Of a stretch of 25,455 nucleotides of DNA, positions 1 through 7,586 are shown in pieces (position 1 is the stretch's first letter; each line of letters starts with the position of its first letter). Below the pieces are notes generated by a model. That model did not search any database, was not told the origin of the DNA, and saw nothing but the letters and a program-made list of their open reading frames with translations. Source of the stretch: SIG440 sp045580025 (GTDB lineage: Bacteria; Bacillota; Clostridia; Monoglobales; Monoglobaceae); the NCBI GenBank assembly GCA_045580025.1, contig JAZNNB010000052.1, forward strand, positions 1 to 25,455, written 5' to 3'. The position numbers and the translations under genes were made by a program.

Positions 1-961
1 CACCCGGATAGTCAAGGCCGCTGGCTATTGAATAAACCGGAAGAGGTTCACCCTTTTCATCCTGAAGAACATAGCTTGAGTAACCGTGAATAATGCCCTT
101 TGTGCCATATGCCATTGTTGCCGCGTGGTCACCAACGCCTGCTCCTCTTCCCAAAGGCTCAACCCCGTAAATCTCCACGGGGTCAGCCAAAAATGGCGTA
201 AACATACCCAGGGAATTTGAACCACCACCAACGCAGGCCGTAACTGCATCAGGCATGATGCCTGTCATTTCCAAAAACTGTTCTCTTGCTTCTATGCCAA
301 TAATTGACTGAAAATCTCTGACCATTTTAGGGAAAGGATGTGGACCTGCTGCAGTGCCTATACAGTATATTGCATCCTTGTATTCTTTGAGGTAGGCTTC
401 AAATGCCGCATCGCAGGCTTCCTTAAGGGTTTTAAGCCCCTTTGTAACAGGAACAACATTTGCTCCCAGCATCTTCATTCTGATAACATTCGGATGCTGT
501 TTTTCAATATCAACCTCACCCATATAAACATCGCATTCCATACCAAAATAAGCCGCCGCAGTTGCTATTGCAACGCCGTGCTGACCTGCACCGGTCTCGG
601 CAATTATCTTCTTCTTGCCCATAAACTTCGCAAGAAGACCCTCACCCATACAGTGATTGAGTTTGTGCGCTCCTGTATGGTTTAAATCCTCTCTTTTCAA
701 GTATATCTGACAGTTGCCGAAAATCTTAGAAAGTCTTTCACAGTGATACACCGGAGTAGGTCTGCCCTGAAATTCTTTTCTTATCCTGCGAAGCTCGTTT
801 TTAAAGTGTGCCGAATGACAAATGGCTTCATACGCATCGTCCGCTTCCTTGAATGCCTCAATAAGTTCTTCTGCCTGATATGAACCGCCATATTCACCAA
901 AGAACCCGTCCTGTGTGGGAAGCTCCTTTAAATAATTCTCAAAATCCTTATATTTATTCAT
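1..961 (-). CDS. trpB: Tryptophan synthase beta chain, 3' end outside window
   Basis: TrpB joins indole (from TrpA) to L-serine to make L-tryptophan, using PLP, in the last step of Trp synthesis. The visible 320 residues cover the N-terminal four fifths of a protein usually near 400 residues. The PLP-lysine motif is at about residues 97-102 (GAHKLN, K100), and AETGAGQHG with the catalytic Glu follows at about 121-129. The phosphate-binding GGGSN loop lies further on. The ATG at 961 follows an AAGGAG site at good spacing. The C-terminus and any trpA lie beyond position 1. The gene heads its own transcription unit, separated from spoIIIAH by a terminator, and has a promoter and an attenuator-like leader. 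The family call is very secure. Whether trpA follows cannot be seen. Confidence 0.97.
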   Translation of the reverse strand, partial: MNKYKDFENYLKELPTQDGFFGEYGGSYQAEELIEAFKEADDAYEAICHSAHFKNELRRIRKEFQGRPTPVYHCERLSKIFGNCQIYLKREDLNHTGAHKLNHCMGEGLLAKFMGKKKIIAETGAGQHGVAIATAAAYFGMECDVYMGEVDIEKQHPNVIRMKMLGANVVPVTKGLKTLKEACDAAFEAYLKEYKDAIYCIGTAAGPHPFPKMVRDFQSIIGIEAREQFLEMTGIMPDAVTACVGGGSNSLGMFTPFLADPVEIYGVEPLGRGAGVGDHAATMAYGTKGIIHGYSSYVLQDEKGEPLPVYSIASGLDYPG

Positions 962-1021
962 AATAAAAACTCCTTCTTAAAAAAACATATTAAAATCAAA
1001 TCCCGCAGTTTAACTAACTGC

Positions 1022-1052
1022 AAAAAAACACGTTGGGCTTACGCCCAGATGT
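1022..1052 (-). terminator. Candidate attenuator terminator in the trpB leader
   Basis: On the minus strand a TGGGC/GCCCA stem with a GTAA loop (arms 1043-1047 and 1034-1038) is extended by an outer ACA/TGT pairing and followed by seven T (1022-1028). This is an intrinsic-terminator shape lying between the trpB promoter and trpB. The 5' arm contains the sole Trp codon of the leader peptide, and the loop carries its stop codon. A ribosome halted at that Trp codon would cover the stem and should allow read-through. A second hairpin, GCAGTT/AACTGC (1005-1021), follows before the trpB ribosome binding site. Confidence 0.7.
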
Positions 1053-1095
1053 TGCCACCATTTTGATTTAAAATATATTTTTTCAAAAAAGTCAT
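1039..1095 (-). CDS. Putative Trp leader peptide of trpB (18 aa)
   Basis: This short reading frame encodes MTFLKKYILNQNGGNIWA. Its ATG at 1095 follows GGGAG (1104-1108) with 8 nt spacing. It begins about 27 nt into the predicted transcript. Trp is residue 17 and lies in the 5' arm of the terminator hairpin. Only Ala and the TAA stop follow, the stop being in the hairpin loop. This arrangement suggests that translation of the Trp codon controls termination before trpB. There is only one Trp codon, unlike the tandem codons of classical leaders, and no obvious strong competing antiterminator. Nothing in the window shows that it is translated. The call rests on the site, the spacing and the placement of the codon. 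Confidence 0.6.
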   Translation of the reverse strand: MTFLKKYILNQNGGNIWA

Positions 1096-1128
1096 AAATG
1101 TCACTCCCAAAAAAATTTCTACCCAAAT

Positions 1129-1157
1129 AGTATATTACAATTCTCTCTGTTTGTCAA
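1129..1157 (-). promoter_or_regulatory. Sigma-A-type promoter of trpB
   Basis: TTGACA (1152-1157) and TATACT (1129-1134) are separated by 17 nt, a near-consensus housekeeping promoter. Transcription should begin near 1122 and give a leader of about 160 nt ahead of trpB. Confidence 0.8.
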
Positions 1158-1201
1158 ATATTTTACAACAATTATGCGACTTTTGAAAACTTTACAAACA
1201 A

Positions 1202-1214
1202 ATGCACTGTGCAT
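1202..1214. repeat. 13-bp palindrome upstream of the trpB promoter
   Basis: ATGCAC-T-GTGCAT is a perfect inverted repeat. It lies about 45 bp upstream of the trpB -35 box and just past the spoIIIA terminator. It could be a binding site for a dimeric regulator or chance. Only its symmetry and position support it. Confidence 0.35.
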
Positions 1215-1226
1215 ACATAATCGATA

Positions 1227-1260
1227 AAAACCTCCTTTGCAAAATTGCAAAGGAGGTTTT
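1227..1260 (-). terminator. Terminator of the spoIIIA operon
   Basis: A 16-bp perfect inverted repeat (arms 1227-1242 and 1245-1260) contains a GC-rich CCTCC/GGAGG core flanked by A and T runs. It starts 2 nt past the spoIIIAH stop. In the minus direction the 3' arm ends in a T run, as expected of an intrinsic terminator, and it separates spoIIIA from trpB. Confidence 0.9.
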
Positions 1261-1261
1261 T

Positions 1262-1774
1262 TTATTGCTTATTTGAAATTTTAATCTGTGTTGCTTTCAT
1301 TCCAGTCTGTCCAACCACAATATCTTTGATTTTTGAAACCCCGCTTTTGTCAAGTTTTTCAGCCTTTACCACAACGCTCACACTTTCGTCATCCACAAAC
1401 GCAACGCAGTCAGCATAACCTTTTGCCATTATCATATTTTCAATAACCGATTCTTTCTCGGCGCTTTGGGCATATTGTTCAATTTTCGCATTTGTTTCCG
1501 CTGATGCCTCCCCTGAGATCGCCGAAACTGTCAGGATTTCTACCGCCTCTGAACGTGTGCAATCTCTCTCATATCTGGCTCTTGAAAAATAATCCTCATC
1601 AGCCGTCCCGTTTTCATTTTTGCCTTGTTCTTCTATGGGGAGCACCTCATTCGTTACTGTCAGGCTCTCATTTTGTTCTACTGACCATCGGTAATAACCT
1701 GCCGCAATCACCATAACAGCAAGCACCGAAACCAAAAGCTGTTTTCCCCTTATTCCTTTAAAAAACTTTTTCAT
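1262..1774 (-). CDS. spoIIIAH: Stage III sporulation protein AH
   Basis: SpoIIIAH is the mother-cell membrane protein whose extracellular domain meets forespore SpoIIQ and forms a ring related to type III secretion YscJ/FliF proteins. The protein has 170 residues. A short basic start (MKKFFKGIRGK) precedes one transmembrane segment at about 13-29, then a polar linker, then an alpha/beta domain at about 75-170 in which VSVVVKAEKL resembles the ring-building fold. The ATG follows GGGAG. It is the last gene of the spoIIIA operon, 79 nt after spoIIIAG, and is followed at once by a strong terminator. Identity rests on operon position, size and topology together with recognisable C-terminal sequence. 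Confidence 0.93.
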   Translation of the reverse strand: MKKFFKGIRGKQLLVSVLAVMVIAAGYYRWSVEQNESLTVTNEVLPIEEQGKNENGTADEDYFSRARYERDCTRSEAVEILTVSAISGEASAETNAKIEQYAQSAEKESVIENMIMAKGYADCVAFVDDESVSVVVKAEKLDKSGVSKIKDIVVGQTGMKATQIKISNKQ

Positions 1775-1853
1775 TAAAAATCTCCCTCTCTGCCGCTAAA
1801 ATATAATCAACAATTAAGCCCGCGGCAAGACATTTTTGCTGACTGATAATTTT

Positions 1854-2444
1854 TTATTTTCCTGACGCCGCAGAAATTTTCACTCTATGTCCCGATATTC
1901 CATAAAGGGCCTTAACCGCTTCATAAAGTTCAAGGCGAATACTTTCACTTGTTGCACCATCTGCCACAACCAAGACCCCTAATGGCACCGGTAATTTTTC
2001 TTTCACTACAAAAGGTCCCTCGCCCCCGCTTGAATCATAAAGCAAAATATCTTCCTCCTGTTGCGACTTTGACTGCGTTCGGTCTGTACTATGCTCGGTT
2101 TCAAGCTGTGAGTTTTGGTTTTTGGCAAGAACCTTTTCTTCACCTGCGTCAAAAGTAATCATCACCTTCACCTTCCCCGCGCCTTTTATTTCGGAAAGAA
2201 TATCGCCAAGCTTTGTTTCGGCATTTGTTATGTACTCGTTGTCCATTGTCGAAACCGATATTGCGGCTGCATCCTTTTTATTAGGGTTTTCTTCTTCACC
2301 CGAATTCCAGAATGCCAGCAAAAGCACTGCAATAAGTATCACAACAATAACCCACTTGTTCTTTTTTTCAATTCTGCCTCTCCCGTTTTCATCCACCTCT
2401 ACATTAACAGTTTTTATTTTCCTTTTGAGAAAATCAAATCCCAA
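1854..2444 (-). CDS. spoIIIAG: Stage III sporulation protein AG
   Basis: SpoIIIAG forms a large ring in the space between mother cell and forespore as part of the SpoIIIA-SpoIIQ channel. The protein is about 196 residues, with a basic N-terminal cytoplasmic part, one transmembrane helix at about 29-46 (WVIVVILIAVLLLAF) and an extracellular domain. The C-terminal region (VLVVADGATSESIRLELYEAVKAL) has the ring-building-motif look of the family. A TTG at 2444 is preferred because GGAG (2453-2456) lies 8 nt before it. The GTG at 2453 overlaps that same site and would add three residues. It follows spoIIIAF within the operon. Confidence 0.93.
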   Translation of the reverse strand: MGFDFLKRKIKTVNVEVDENGRGRIEKKNKWVIVVILIAVLLLAFWNSGEEENPNKKDAAAISVSTMDNEYITNAETKLGDILSEIKGAGKVKVMITFDAGEEKVLAKNQNSQLETEHSTDRTQSKSQQEEDILLYDSSGGEGPFVVKEKLPVPLGVLVVADGATSESIRLELYEAVKALYGISGHRVKISAASGK

Positions 2445-2464
2445 ACGTCCCACTCCTTTGTTTC

Positions 2465-2962
2465 TTAACTTTCTATTTGAACATCTATATTTTTTGTTTC
2501 AACTCCAAAGCCCTTTGAAACTGTTATCTTTATTTCTTCAATATTCACCCTTTTTTCAGATGATATTGTGATAAAAACCTGAGTTATGTTTCCAAAAGTC
2601 TTATTGTCATTCTCCTCCACCTTGACTTTTGCTTTTGCTCCACATCCAAAATCTGAATATATCTTGCCTTCAATGGACTGTTCAAGTTTTTCACTATAAA
2701 GCATGATTATCTGCTGATATTCCTTCTCCGCTATGGTATTTTTCATCTCGGCTGCTTTTCTTTGGGTTATTTCCGGAATTTTTATGTCTGACAGTTTAGG
2801 TGTTATTTCGGTTATAGGGCTGATAACAGCAAGAACCAGTACAAGTCCCACCACCATTTTTACATACTTTTTCATATTCCCGTCTGTCATAATCATATCA
2901 CAGACTGCACCCAATGCCGTTATCCCAGCAATCCGCATAATCCATTCACGAATAAATTCCAC
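2465..2962 (-). CDS. spoIIIAF: Stage III sporulation protein AF
   Basis: SpoIIIAF is a small membrane component of the SpoIIIA channel. The protein is about 165 residues, with two N-terminal hydrophobic helices (about 8-20 and 30-50; KMVVGLVLVLAVISPI is the second), followed by a soluble domain that is again similar to ring-building folds. The start chosen is GTG at 2962, which follows AGAGG and begins EFIREWIMRIAG, aligning with the N-terminus of Bacillus SpoIIIAF (SFLTEWL...). The frame is open 48 nt further upstream but that part would overlap spoIIIAE. It begins 13 nt after the spoIIIAE stop. Confidence 0.92.
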   Translation of the reverse strand: MEFIREWIMRIAGITALGAVCDMIMTDGNMKKYVKMVVGLVLVLAVISPITEITPKLSDIKIPEITQRKAAEMKNTIAEKEYQQIIMLYSEKLEQSIEGKIYSDFGCGAKAKVKVEENDNKTFGNITQVFITISSEKRVNIEEIKITVSKGFGVETKNIDVQIES

Positions 2963-2975
2963 AAAAATCAATCCT

Positions 2976-4139
2976 CTACTTTCCCAAGAGCACAACTGAA
3001 TTTCCGGCATTTATAATTATGGTAAGGATAATGATAAACATCACCGCAACCACAGCAAGAATGGCAAATATTCCCGAAATTGAATCCGCAAATTCTGAAA
3101 TGCACTTTACTATTCTTTTGTCACACACCATCTGAAGAATTGTCGCACAAAGCCTGAATAAAATAAGGCAAGCTGAAATTTTCGCTACTGGAACTGCTAC
3201 TATAAGTGCAACCAGAGTTATACCGAATACACCTACCGCATTTTTGATTACCACGCTGCAGTTCATAACGGTCTCCGCCGTTTCAGAAAGAGCTCCGCCC
3301 ACAAGGGGAATAAGGTTTGACGCCGCAAATTTCGTAAGCTTCAGTGTCAGTCCGTCTGCACCCCCTGAAACAATACCCTGAAGTCCCATAACCCCAACAA
3401 ACAAAGTCATCACAACCCCTATGCCCCATTTGGTGGTTTTGTTCATAAACTGAACCATTTTTTCAGCATTCAAATCTTTTGAAAGATTGTTAACGAGACT
3501 CATTGCCACAGACATCATAATAAGTGGCAAAAAGATATATTCAAGAACCCACTCGGTGATTTCAATAACCGCAACCACGGTAATCTCGAAAGTGCCCGCT
3601 GAGATAAGAGCCCCGCTTGCTGCCAATGTTGCCATAGAAATCGGCACCATTGTACGCATAAACATAGAGAGATTTGAAATCGTCTCCTTTGCACAACTAA
3701 CCACATCCAAAAAAGTTGCCGCACCTATCCCTGCTATTACGATGTAACACACAAAAAAAGCTGTATCGGTAGCACCGTGTCCCTCCAGACTGCTTTGAAT
3801 ATTAGTGAGATATGTACAAAAAATGCCCATTACAAAAATAAAAATCAAACTTTTCAGGCTGTTCCTTATTTCTCCTGCAAAAAGTTTAAACGCAGCATTT
3901 CCTACTGCTCTTAGCGAAAATATATTTTCGCCCTTTGCAAGTCCTGAGAGAATTTCCTCAGTATTGAAGCTTGGCACAATCTTTCTAAGTTCTTCATCTG
4001 ACACCGAATCCATTGCAGCATCTATTTCATTCCCGTATATTTTTACATATTCACCAATCAAATCAAACTCTTGAGTTTCTGCCCCTGCTGTAATCCACAC
4101 ACAAATAAAAATAACTGACAAAACAAAAAGCTTTTTCAT
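2976..4139 (-). CDS. spoIIIAE: Stage III sporulation protein AE
   Basis: SpoIIIAE is the large polytopic membrane protein of the SpoIIIA complex. The protein is about 387 residues. It has an N-terminal signal-like helix (MKKLFVLSVIFICVWITAGA), then a soluble stretch of about 75 residues with SDEELRKIVPSF, then about seven or eight hydrophobic segments to the C-terminus. The start is uncertain. An ATG at 4139 has AGG at suitable distance, an ATG at 4145 is two codons upstream, and a TTG at 4163 would overlap the spoIIIAD stop but lacks a clear ribosome site. The family is clear from sequence and operon order. Confidence 0.94.
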   Translation of the reverse strand: MKKLFVLSVIFICVWITAGAETQEFDLIGEYVKIYGNEIDAAMDSVSDEELRKIVPSFNTEEILSGLAKGENIFSLRAVGNAAFKLFAGEIRNSLKSLIFIFVMGIFCTYLTNIQSSLEGHGATDTAFFVCYIVIAGIGAATFLDVVSCAKETISNLSMFMRTMVPISMATLAASGALISAGTFEITVVAVIEITEWVLEYIFLPLIMMSVAMSLVNNLSKDLNAEKMVQFMNKTTKWGIGVVMTLFVGVMGLQGIVSGGADGLTLKLTKFAASNLIPLVGGALSETAETVMNCSVVIKNAVGVFGITLVALIVAVPVAKISACLILFRLCATILQMVCDKRIVKCISEFADSISGIFAILAVVAVMFIIILTIIINAGNSVVLLGK

Positions 4140-4155
4140 TTGCATACCTACATTC

Positions 4156-4560
4156 TTATCCAAAATTTATTATACGCTCTACCACTTCCATAAAGCTGTA
4201 AAAAAGCGGCATTGAAAGAGTCACTATTATCACCTTTCCAAAAAGCTCAATCTTTGATGCTATGGAAGTTTCGCCGGCATCACGGCAAAGTTCTGCACCA
4301 AACTGAGTGATATAAGCTATCCCTATCACCTTAAGTATCAATGTAATATATTTTGCATCCAGTCCCACACGATTTGATATGTCCGAAAACATTGAAAAAA
4401 GTGTTTTAATATAAGGCAGAACTGCAATAAAAATTATGGCAGCAGCCGCCAGCGAAATCTGAACCGCAATTTCGGCCCTCCAGTTTTTTAAAAACACCGC
4501 AAGGATAGTCGCCGCAATTCCCAATCCGACTATTTTGAATATATCCATATCCCAAGTCAT
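4156..4560 (-). CDS. spoIIIAD: Stage III sporulation protein AD
   Basis: A 134-residue membrane protein with about four transmembrane helices. The stretch LILKVIGIAYITQFGAELCR followed by DAGETSIASKIELFGK is nearly diagnostic of SpoIIIAD. With SpoIIIAC it forms the small membrane partners of the SpoIIIA complex in the mother-cell membrane. Its ATG overlaps the spoIIIAC stop in an ATGA arrangement, which indicates translational coupling. Confidence 0.96.
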   Translation of the reverse strand: MTWDMDIFKIVGLGIAATILAVFLKNWRAEIAVQISLAAAAIIFIAVLPYIKTLFSMFSDISNRVGLDAKYITLILKVIGIAYITQFGAELCRDAGETSIASKIELFGKVIIVTLSMPLFYSFMEVVERIINFG

Positions 4561-4754
4561 AGTCCAAACACCGTTTTTATGGTTTCAAACAAAAGACTTA
4601 TCTGCTCAATAACCATAAACAGCACCACCACAAGTCCCGCAAGGGTGGTAAGCATTGCCTGGTCTTCTCTTCCGCTTCTCACCAACAGCTGATTGAGAAC
4701 TGCCACGAGTATTCCTATTGCTGCCACTTTGAATATAAGATCAACACCGTCCAA
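4557..4754 (-). CDS. spoIIIAC: Stage III sporulation protein AC
   Basis: A 65-residue protein with two transmembrane helices (about 8-24 and 37-57) joined by a charged loop, the standard size and shape of SpoIIIAC. The start is TTG at 4754, preceded by a strong GAGGAGGT site with about 7 nt spacing. Its stop overlaps the start of spoIIIAD. It is a membrane component of the mother-cell-to-forespore channel. Confidence 0.94.
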   Translation of the reverse strand: MDGVDLIFKVAAIGILVAVLNQLLVRSGREDQAMLTTLAGLVVVLFMVIEQISLLFETIKTVFGL

Positions 4755-4779
4755 AACCTTACCTCCTCATTCGTAATTT

Positions 4780-5301
4780 CTATATCAGAATAATCACAAT
4801 AAAAAATCCTGTTAAAAATCCAAGTCCTCTGTACATCTTTACGTTTGTTTTTGCAATTTCTCTTGCTTCATTTTCTGCAATTTTAAGGCGGCTGAGGGTA
4901 ATTTTTATATTATTTTTTTCACTTTCCCTGTCACCGCAGCCCAAATTTTTTGAAAAGTCCAGCAGGATTTTCTTATCCTCCTGTGTGAGAAAAATCTCAT
5001 CCGAAAACCTTTGAAAACCCCTTTCCCAAAGACTTTGCATATCTATGCATTTATCCTTCTCAATCCGTTCCCTTATGTAACCAATAACATCTTTCACACC
5101 GCCATATAAATTTTTGGAAATCTTTTCAAAAGATTCATATAATGGCACGGCAAGAAAATCAATGTCAAACTCAAGAAGACTTAGGACTTGCTGGAACTCA
5201 ACCAGCTGACTCACACGTTTTTTGTATGACATTGCAAATAAAATTCCAAGATAACCGCATCCCATCAAGATAAAAACTGTTGCACAAAGCTTTATCATCA
5301 T
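4780..5301 (-). CDS. spoIIIAB: Stage III sporulation protein AB
   Basis: A 173-residue protein with hydrophobic helices at both ends (about 4-24 and 155-173) and a helical, charged middle. The middle contains RVSQLVEFQQVLSLLEFDI near residue 30 and CGDRESEKNNI near 122, both typical of SpoIIIAB, whose fold resembles the type II secretion protein GspF. It probably works with the ATPase SpoIIIAA at the base of the channel. The first ATG (5301) overlaps the spoIIIAA stop as ATGA. A second ATG directly after it has slightly better ribosome-site spacing. Confidence 0.95.
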   Translation of the reverse strand: MMIKLCATVFILMGCGYLGILFAMSYKKRVSQLVEFQQVLSLLEFDIDFLAVPLYESFEKISKNLYGGVKDVIGYIRERIEKDKCIDMQSLWERGFQRFSDEIFLTQEDKKILLDFSKNLGCGDRESEKNNIKITLSRLKIAENEAREIAKTNVKMYRGLGFLTGFFIVIILI

Positions 5302-6236
5302 TTTTCCTGCCTTATCTTTGTTACCTCGCCCAAGATTTTGGTATTTATTCCCCGTCCCTCTTTTTGAAGAACAATAATCTGCTTAAACCCTATGTCAGAA
5401 AACAGCGACTTTAGATTTTCCCTTTTAAGCACCTCCTCGGCACTCTTTCCGTGGGTGCTGGCAATGACACAAACACCTGTCCCGAAACATTTAAGAACTG
5501 CGTCGGCATCACCTTTTGTTGCTATCTCATCTGTAACAATAAGTTGTGGAGACATTGACCTGAGCATCATAATAACCGCCTGACTTTTTGGTGCATTTTC
5601 AATCACGTCGGTCTGAAGTCCTATATCATTTTGAGGAACGCCCCTGAAAATTGCCGCAAGCTCGCCTCTGTCATCAGCAAGAGCCGTTTTTATTCCACTG
5701 TCAGAAATTTGCCTTGCCAAATCTCTGAGAACCGTGGTCTTTCCTCCCATCGGAGGTGACACAATAAGCGTATTCACTATCCCGCTGTCTTTTTGTATGT
5801 CACCGATTATATAATTTGCAGCACCCACAACCTCGCGAGCTACGCGGATATTGAGAGAGCTTATTTCACGAAAGTTTTCTATTCCGCACTTTCCATTTAC
5901 TGCACGTCCTGCAATTCCTACACGATGACCGCCTTTTATTGTGACAAACCCCTGCTTTATATCTTCCATAAATGCATAAACAGAGTTTTCACAAATGGCT
6001 GTAAATATCTGCCTCACGTCATTTTCTTTGACTATATACGCACCGCCCACAGCAGGGGAAAGCTCTCCATCAGGGGTTATTGCAAAATTCCCGTTTGTTG
6101 TTCCGAGTATCAGCGGAAGCCGACTCCTTATCCTTATTTCCTGCAACGAGTCTTCAAGAACATTCATACCACGCCCCAGCATACGCCTCAAATTCTGGGG
6201 AAAATAACTCAAAATTTCATTATATCTTGTATTCAT
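5298..6236 (-). CDS. spoIIIAA: Stage III sporulation protein AA, ATPase
   Basis: SpoIIIAA is the cytoplasmic, secretion-type ATPase of the SpoIIIA channel. The protein is 312 residues. The P-loop is at about 160-168 and the Walker B strand QLIVTDE at about 231-237. A conserved GGHRVGIAGRAV stretch lies near 102-113 and THGKS near 261-265. The P-loop reads SPPMGGKTT, so the usual first glycine of GxxxxGKT is serine. ATG at 6236 follows AAGGAG. It is the first gene of the eight-gene spoIIIA operon, and a sigma-E-like -10 element lies upstream. Confidence 0.96.
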   Translation of the reverse strand: MNTRYNEILSYFPQNLRRMLGRGMNVLEDSLQEIRIRSRLPLILGTTNGNFAITPDGELSPAVGGAYIVKENDVRQIFTAICENSVYAFMEDIKQGFVTIKGGHRVGIAGRAVNGKCGIENFREISSLNIRVAREVVGAANYIIGDIQKDSGIVNTLIVSPPMGGKTTVLRDLARQISDSGIKTALADDRGELAAIFRGVPQNDIGLQTDVIENAPKSQAVIMMLRSMSPQLIVTDEIATKGDADAVLKCFGTGVCVIASTHGKSAEEVLKRENLKSLFSDIGFKQIIVLQKEGRGINTKILGEVTKIRQEK

Positions 6237-6265
6237 ATTTCATATCTCCTTTGTGGCTGATACCT

Positions 6266-6285
6266 AACTATATGACACTTTGTCC
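6266..6285 (-). promoter_or_regulatory. Possible sigma-E-type -10 and SpoIIID-like core upstream of spoIIIAA
   Basis: CATATAGTT (6266-6274) resembles the sigma-E -10 consensus CATACAnT. No good -35 sits at the expected spacing (TCTAAAT is the best match). GGACAAA (6279-6285) just upstream matches the RRACAR core bound by SpoIIID. In Bacillus spoIIIA is transcribed by sigma-E, so the position makes sense, but the sequence support is moderate. Confidence 0.4.
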
Positions 6286-6298
6286 GCATTTAGAACAT

Positions 6299-6323
6299 AA
6301 AAAAAGAGCCTTTTGGCTCTTTT
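6299..6323 (-). terminator. Terminator downstream of hflX
   Basis: AAAAGAGCC/GGCTCTTTT (arms 6302-6310 and 6315-6323, 4-nt loop) lies immediately after the hflX stop. It ends in a run of T in the minus direction. It separates hflX from the spoIIIA promoter region. Confidence 0.85.
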
Positions 6324-6324
6324 A

Positions 6325-7569
6325 CTATATAATATATTTTTCAACCATGTCAATAAGCGTTATATCCACCAATGCATCAGCAAATATTCCATTTTCTTCA
6401 TACTGTTCCAGAAAGACCTTTCCCGAGTCCCTTATTTTGCTCAATATTCCCGCATCACTGTAAGGAATCAAAAGTCTAAGCCGTTTTGCTGTGGGCTTTA
6501 ATCCCTCTGCTATTGCTGTCAGAAGTTTTTCAAAGCCATATCCCGTCTTTGCGGAAATAAACACAGTATCCTTTCCCATAACCGCACCCTTATCAGCCAA
6601 TGCATCACACTTGTTTGCCACCGTCAGAATGGGTATGTCACCGCCGCCAAGCTCACAGATAAGGTCGTGGGTTATTTTTATCTGCTCCTCTGCAACTTTT
6701 GATGAAATATCACATACGTTCAGTATGAGGTCAGCATTTATTGCTTCTTCAAGAGTGGACTTAAAGGCCTCCACAAGATTGTGAGGAAGTCTGCTCACAA
6801 GCCCTACTGTATCAATAAGCATCACGCTTCTCCCATCTGGAAGTTCTAATGACCTCGCCGTTGGGTCAAGGGTTGCAAACAACATATTTTCAGCCAAAAC
6901 CCCTGCCTCGGTTAGTGCATTAAGCAGAGTGGACTTTCCTACATTGGTATAGCCAACAATAGCAACTGTGATTATACCATCTTTCTTTCGCCTTTTGTGA
7001 GCATACTCTCGGCGCTTGGTGAGTTCCTTGAGGTTTGACTCAAGCTTTTGAATCCTGTTTCTTATATAACGCTTGTCAGTTTCAAGCTTTGCCTCGCCAG
7101 GACCACGGCTGCCGATTCCGCCGCCCTGACGGGAAAGAACACGACCCATCCCCGAAAGTCTTGGGAGTCGGTATTTCAGCTGTGCAAGTTCAACCTGAAG
7201 TCTGCCCTCGGCACTTCTTGCTCTTTGGGCAAATATATCAAGAATAAGTGTTGTGCGATCAATTACGTCTGTATCGGTGGCATCTTCAATATTTCTCATC
7301 TGGGATGCAGTGAGCTCGTGATTGAAAATAACCATATCAATCTCATTACTTTTGCAAAAATCTGCAAGTTCAGCGAGTTTTCCCGTTCCTATGCAGGTAG
7401 CCGCTTCAAAATGGCTCGCTTTTTGAACAAATTGAGCCACCACCCCCGCCCCCGCAGTATCGGCAAGATTCTCAAGCTCTTCCATTGAATAATCTATATC
7501 GAAATCGCCTAAGTCAACGCTGCAAAGCACCGCCCTTGGCCTTTTAATTTCCTCGTTGTTTGTTATCAT
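6325..7569 (-). CDS. hflX: GTPase HflX
   Basis: HflX is a ribosome-associated GTPase that splits stalled 70S ribosomes under stress. The protein is 414 residues, normal for the family. The N-terminal HflX domain ends in the characteristic glycine-rich linker with SRQGGGIGSRGPGE (about 146-159) and a helical segment. The G domain follows: G1 GYTNVGKST (206-214), G2 within LDPTAR, G3 DTVG (253-256), G4 NKCD (319-322) and G5 SAK (339-341). The ATG at 7569 follows GGTGAT. It lies 17 nt after the dihydrouridine synthase gene and is probably co-transcribed with it. Confidence 0.97.
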   Translation of the reverse strand: MITNNEEIKRPRAVLCSVDLGDFDIDYSMEELENLADTAGAGVVAQFVQKASHFEAATCIGTGKLAELADFCKSNEIDMVIFNHELTASQMRNIEDATDTDVIDRTTLILDIFAQRARSAEGRLQVELAQLKYRLPRLSGMGRVLSRQGGGIGSRGPGEAKLETDKRYIRNRIQKLESNLKELTKRREYAHKRRKKDGIITVAIVGYTNVGKSTLLNALTEAGVLAENMLFATLDPTARSLELPDGRSVMLIDTVGLVSRLPHNLVEAFKSTLEEAINADLILNVCDISSKVAEEQIKITHDLICELGGGDIPILTVANKCDALADKGAVMGKDTVFISAKTGYGFEKLLTAIAEGLKPTAKRLRLLIPYSDAGILSKIRDSGKVFLEQYEENGIFADALVDITLIDMVEKYII

Positions 7570-7586
7570 ATTCTATATCACCGCCT

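Noticed and set aside
1022..1070. T-box-like core (GGTGGCAAC) followed by a terminator upstream of trpB
   Set aside because: The leader from the promoter is only about 160 nt, and there is no room or recognisable sequence for a Stem I with specifier loop before the core. The GGTGGCAAC instead encodes GGN of a well-placed leader peptide.
2122..2571. Long open frame antisense to spoIIIAG and spoIIIAF
   Set aside because: It is low in complexity, rich in Ser/Phe as expected of a shadow frame, has no ribosome site, and lies opposite two securely identified genes.
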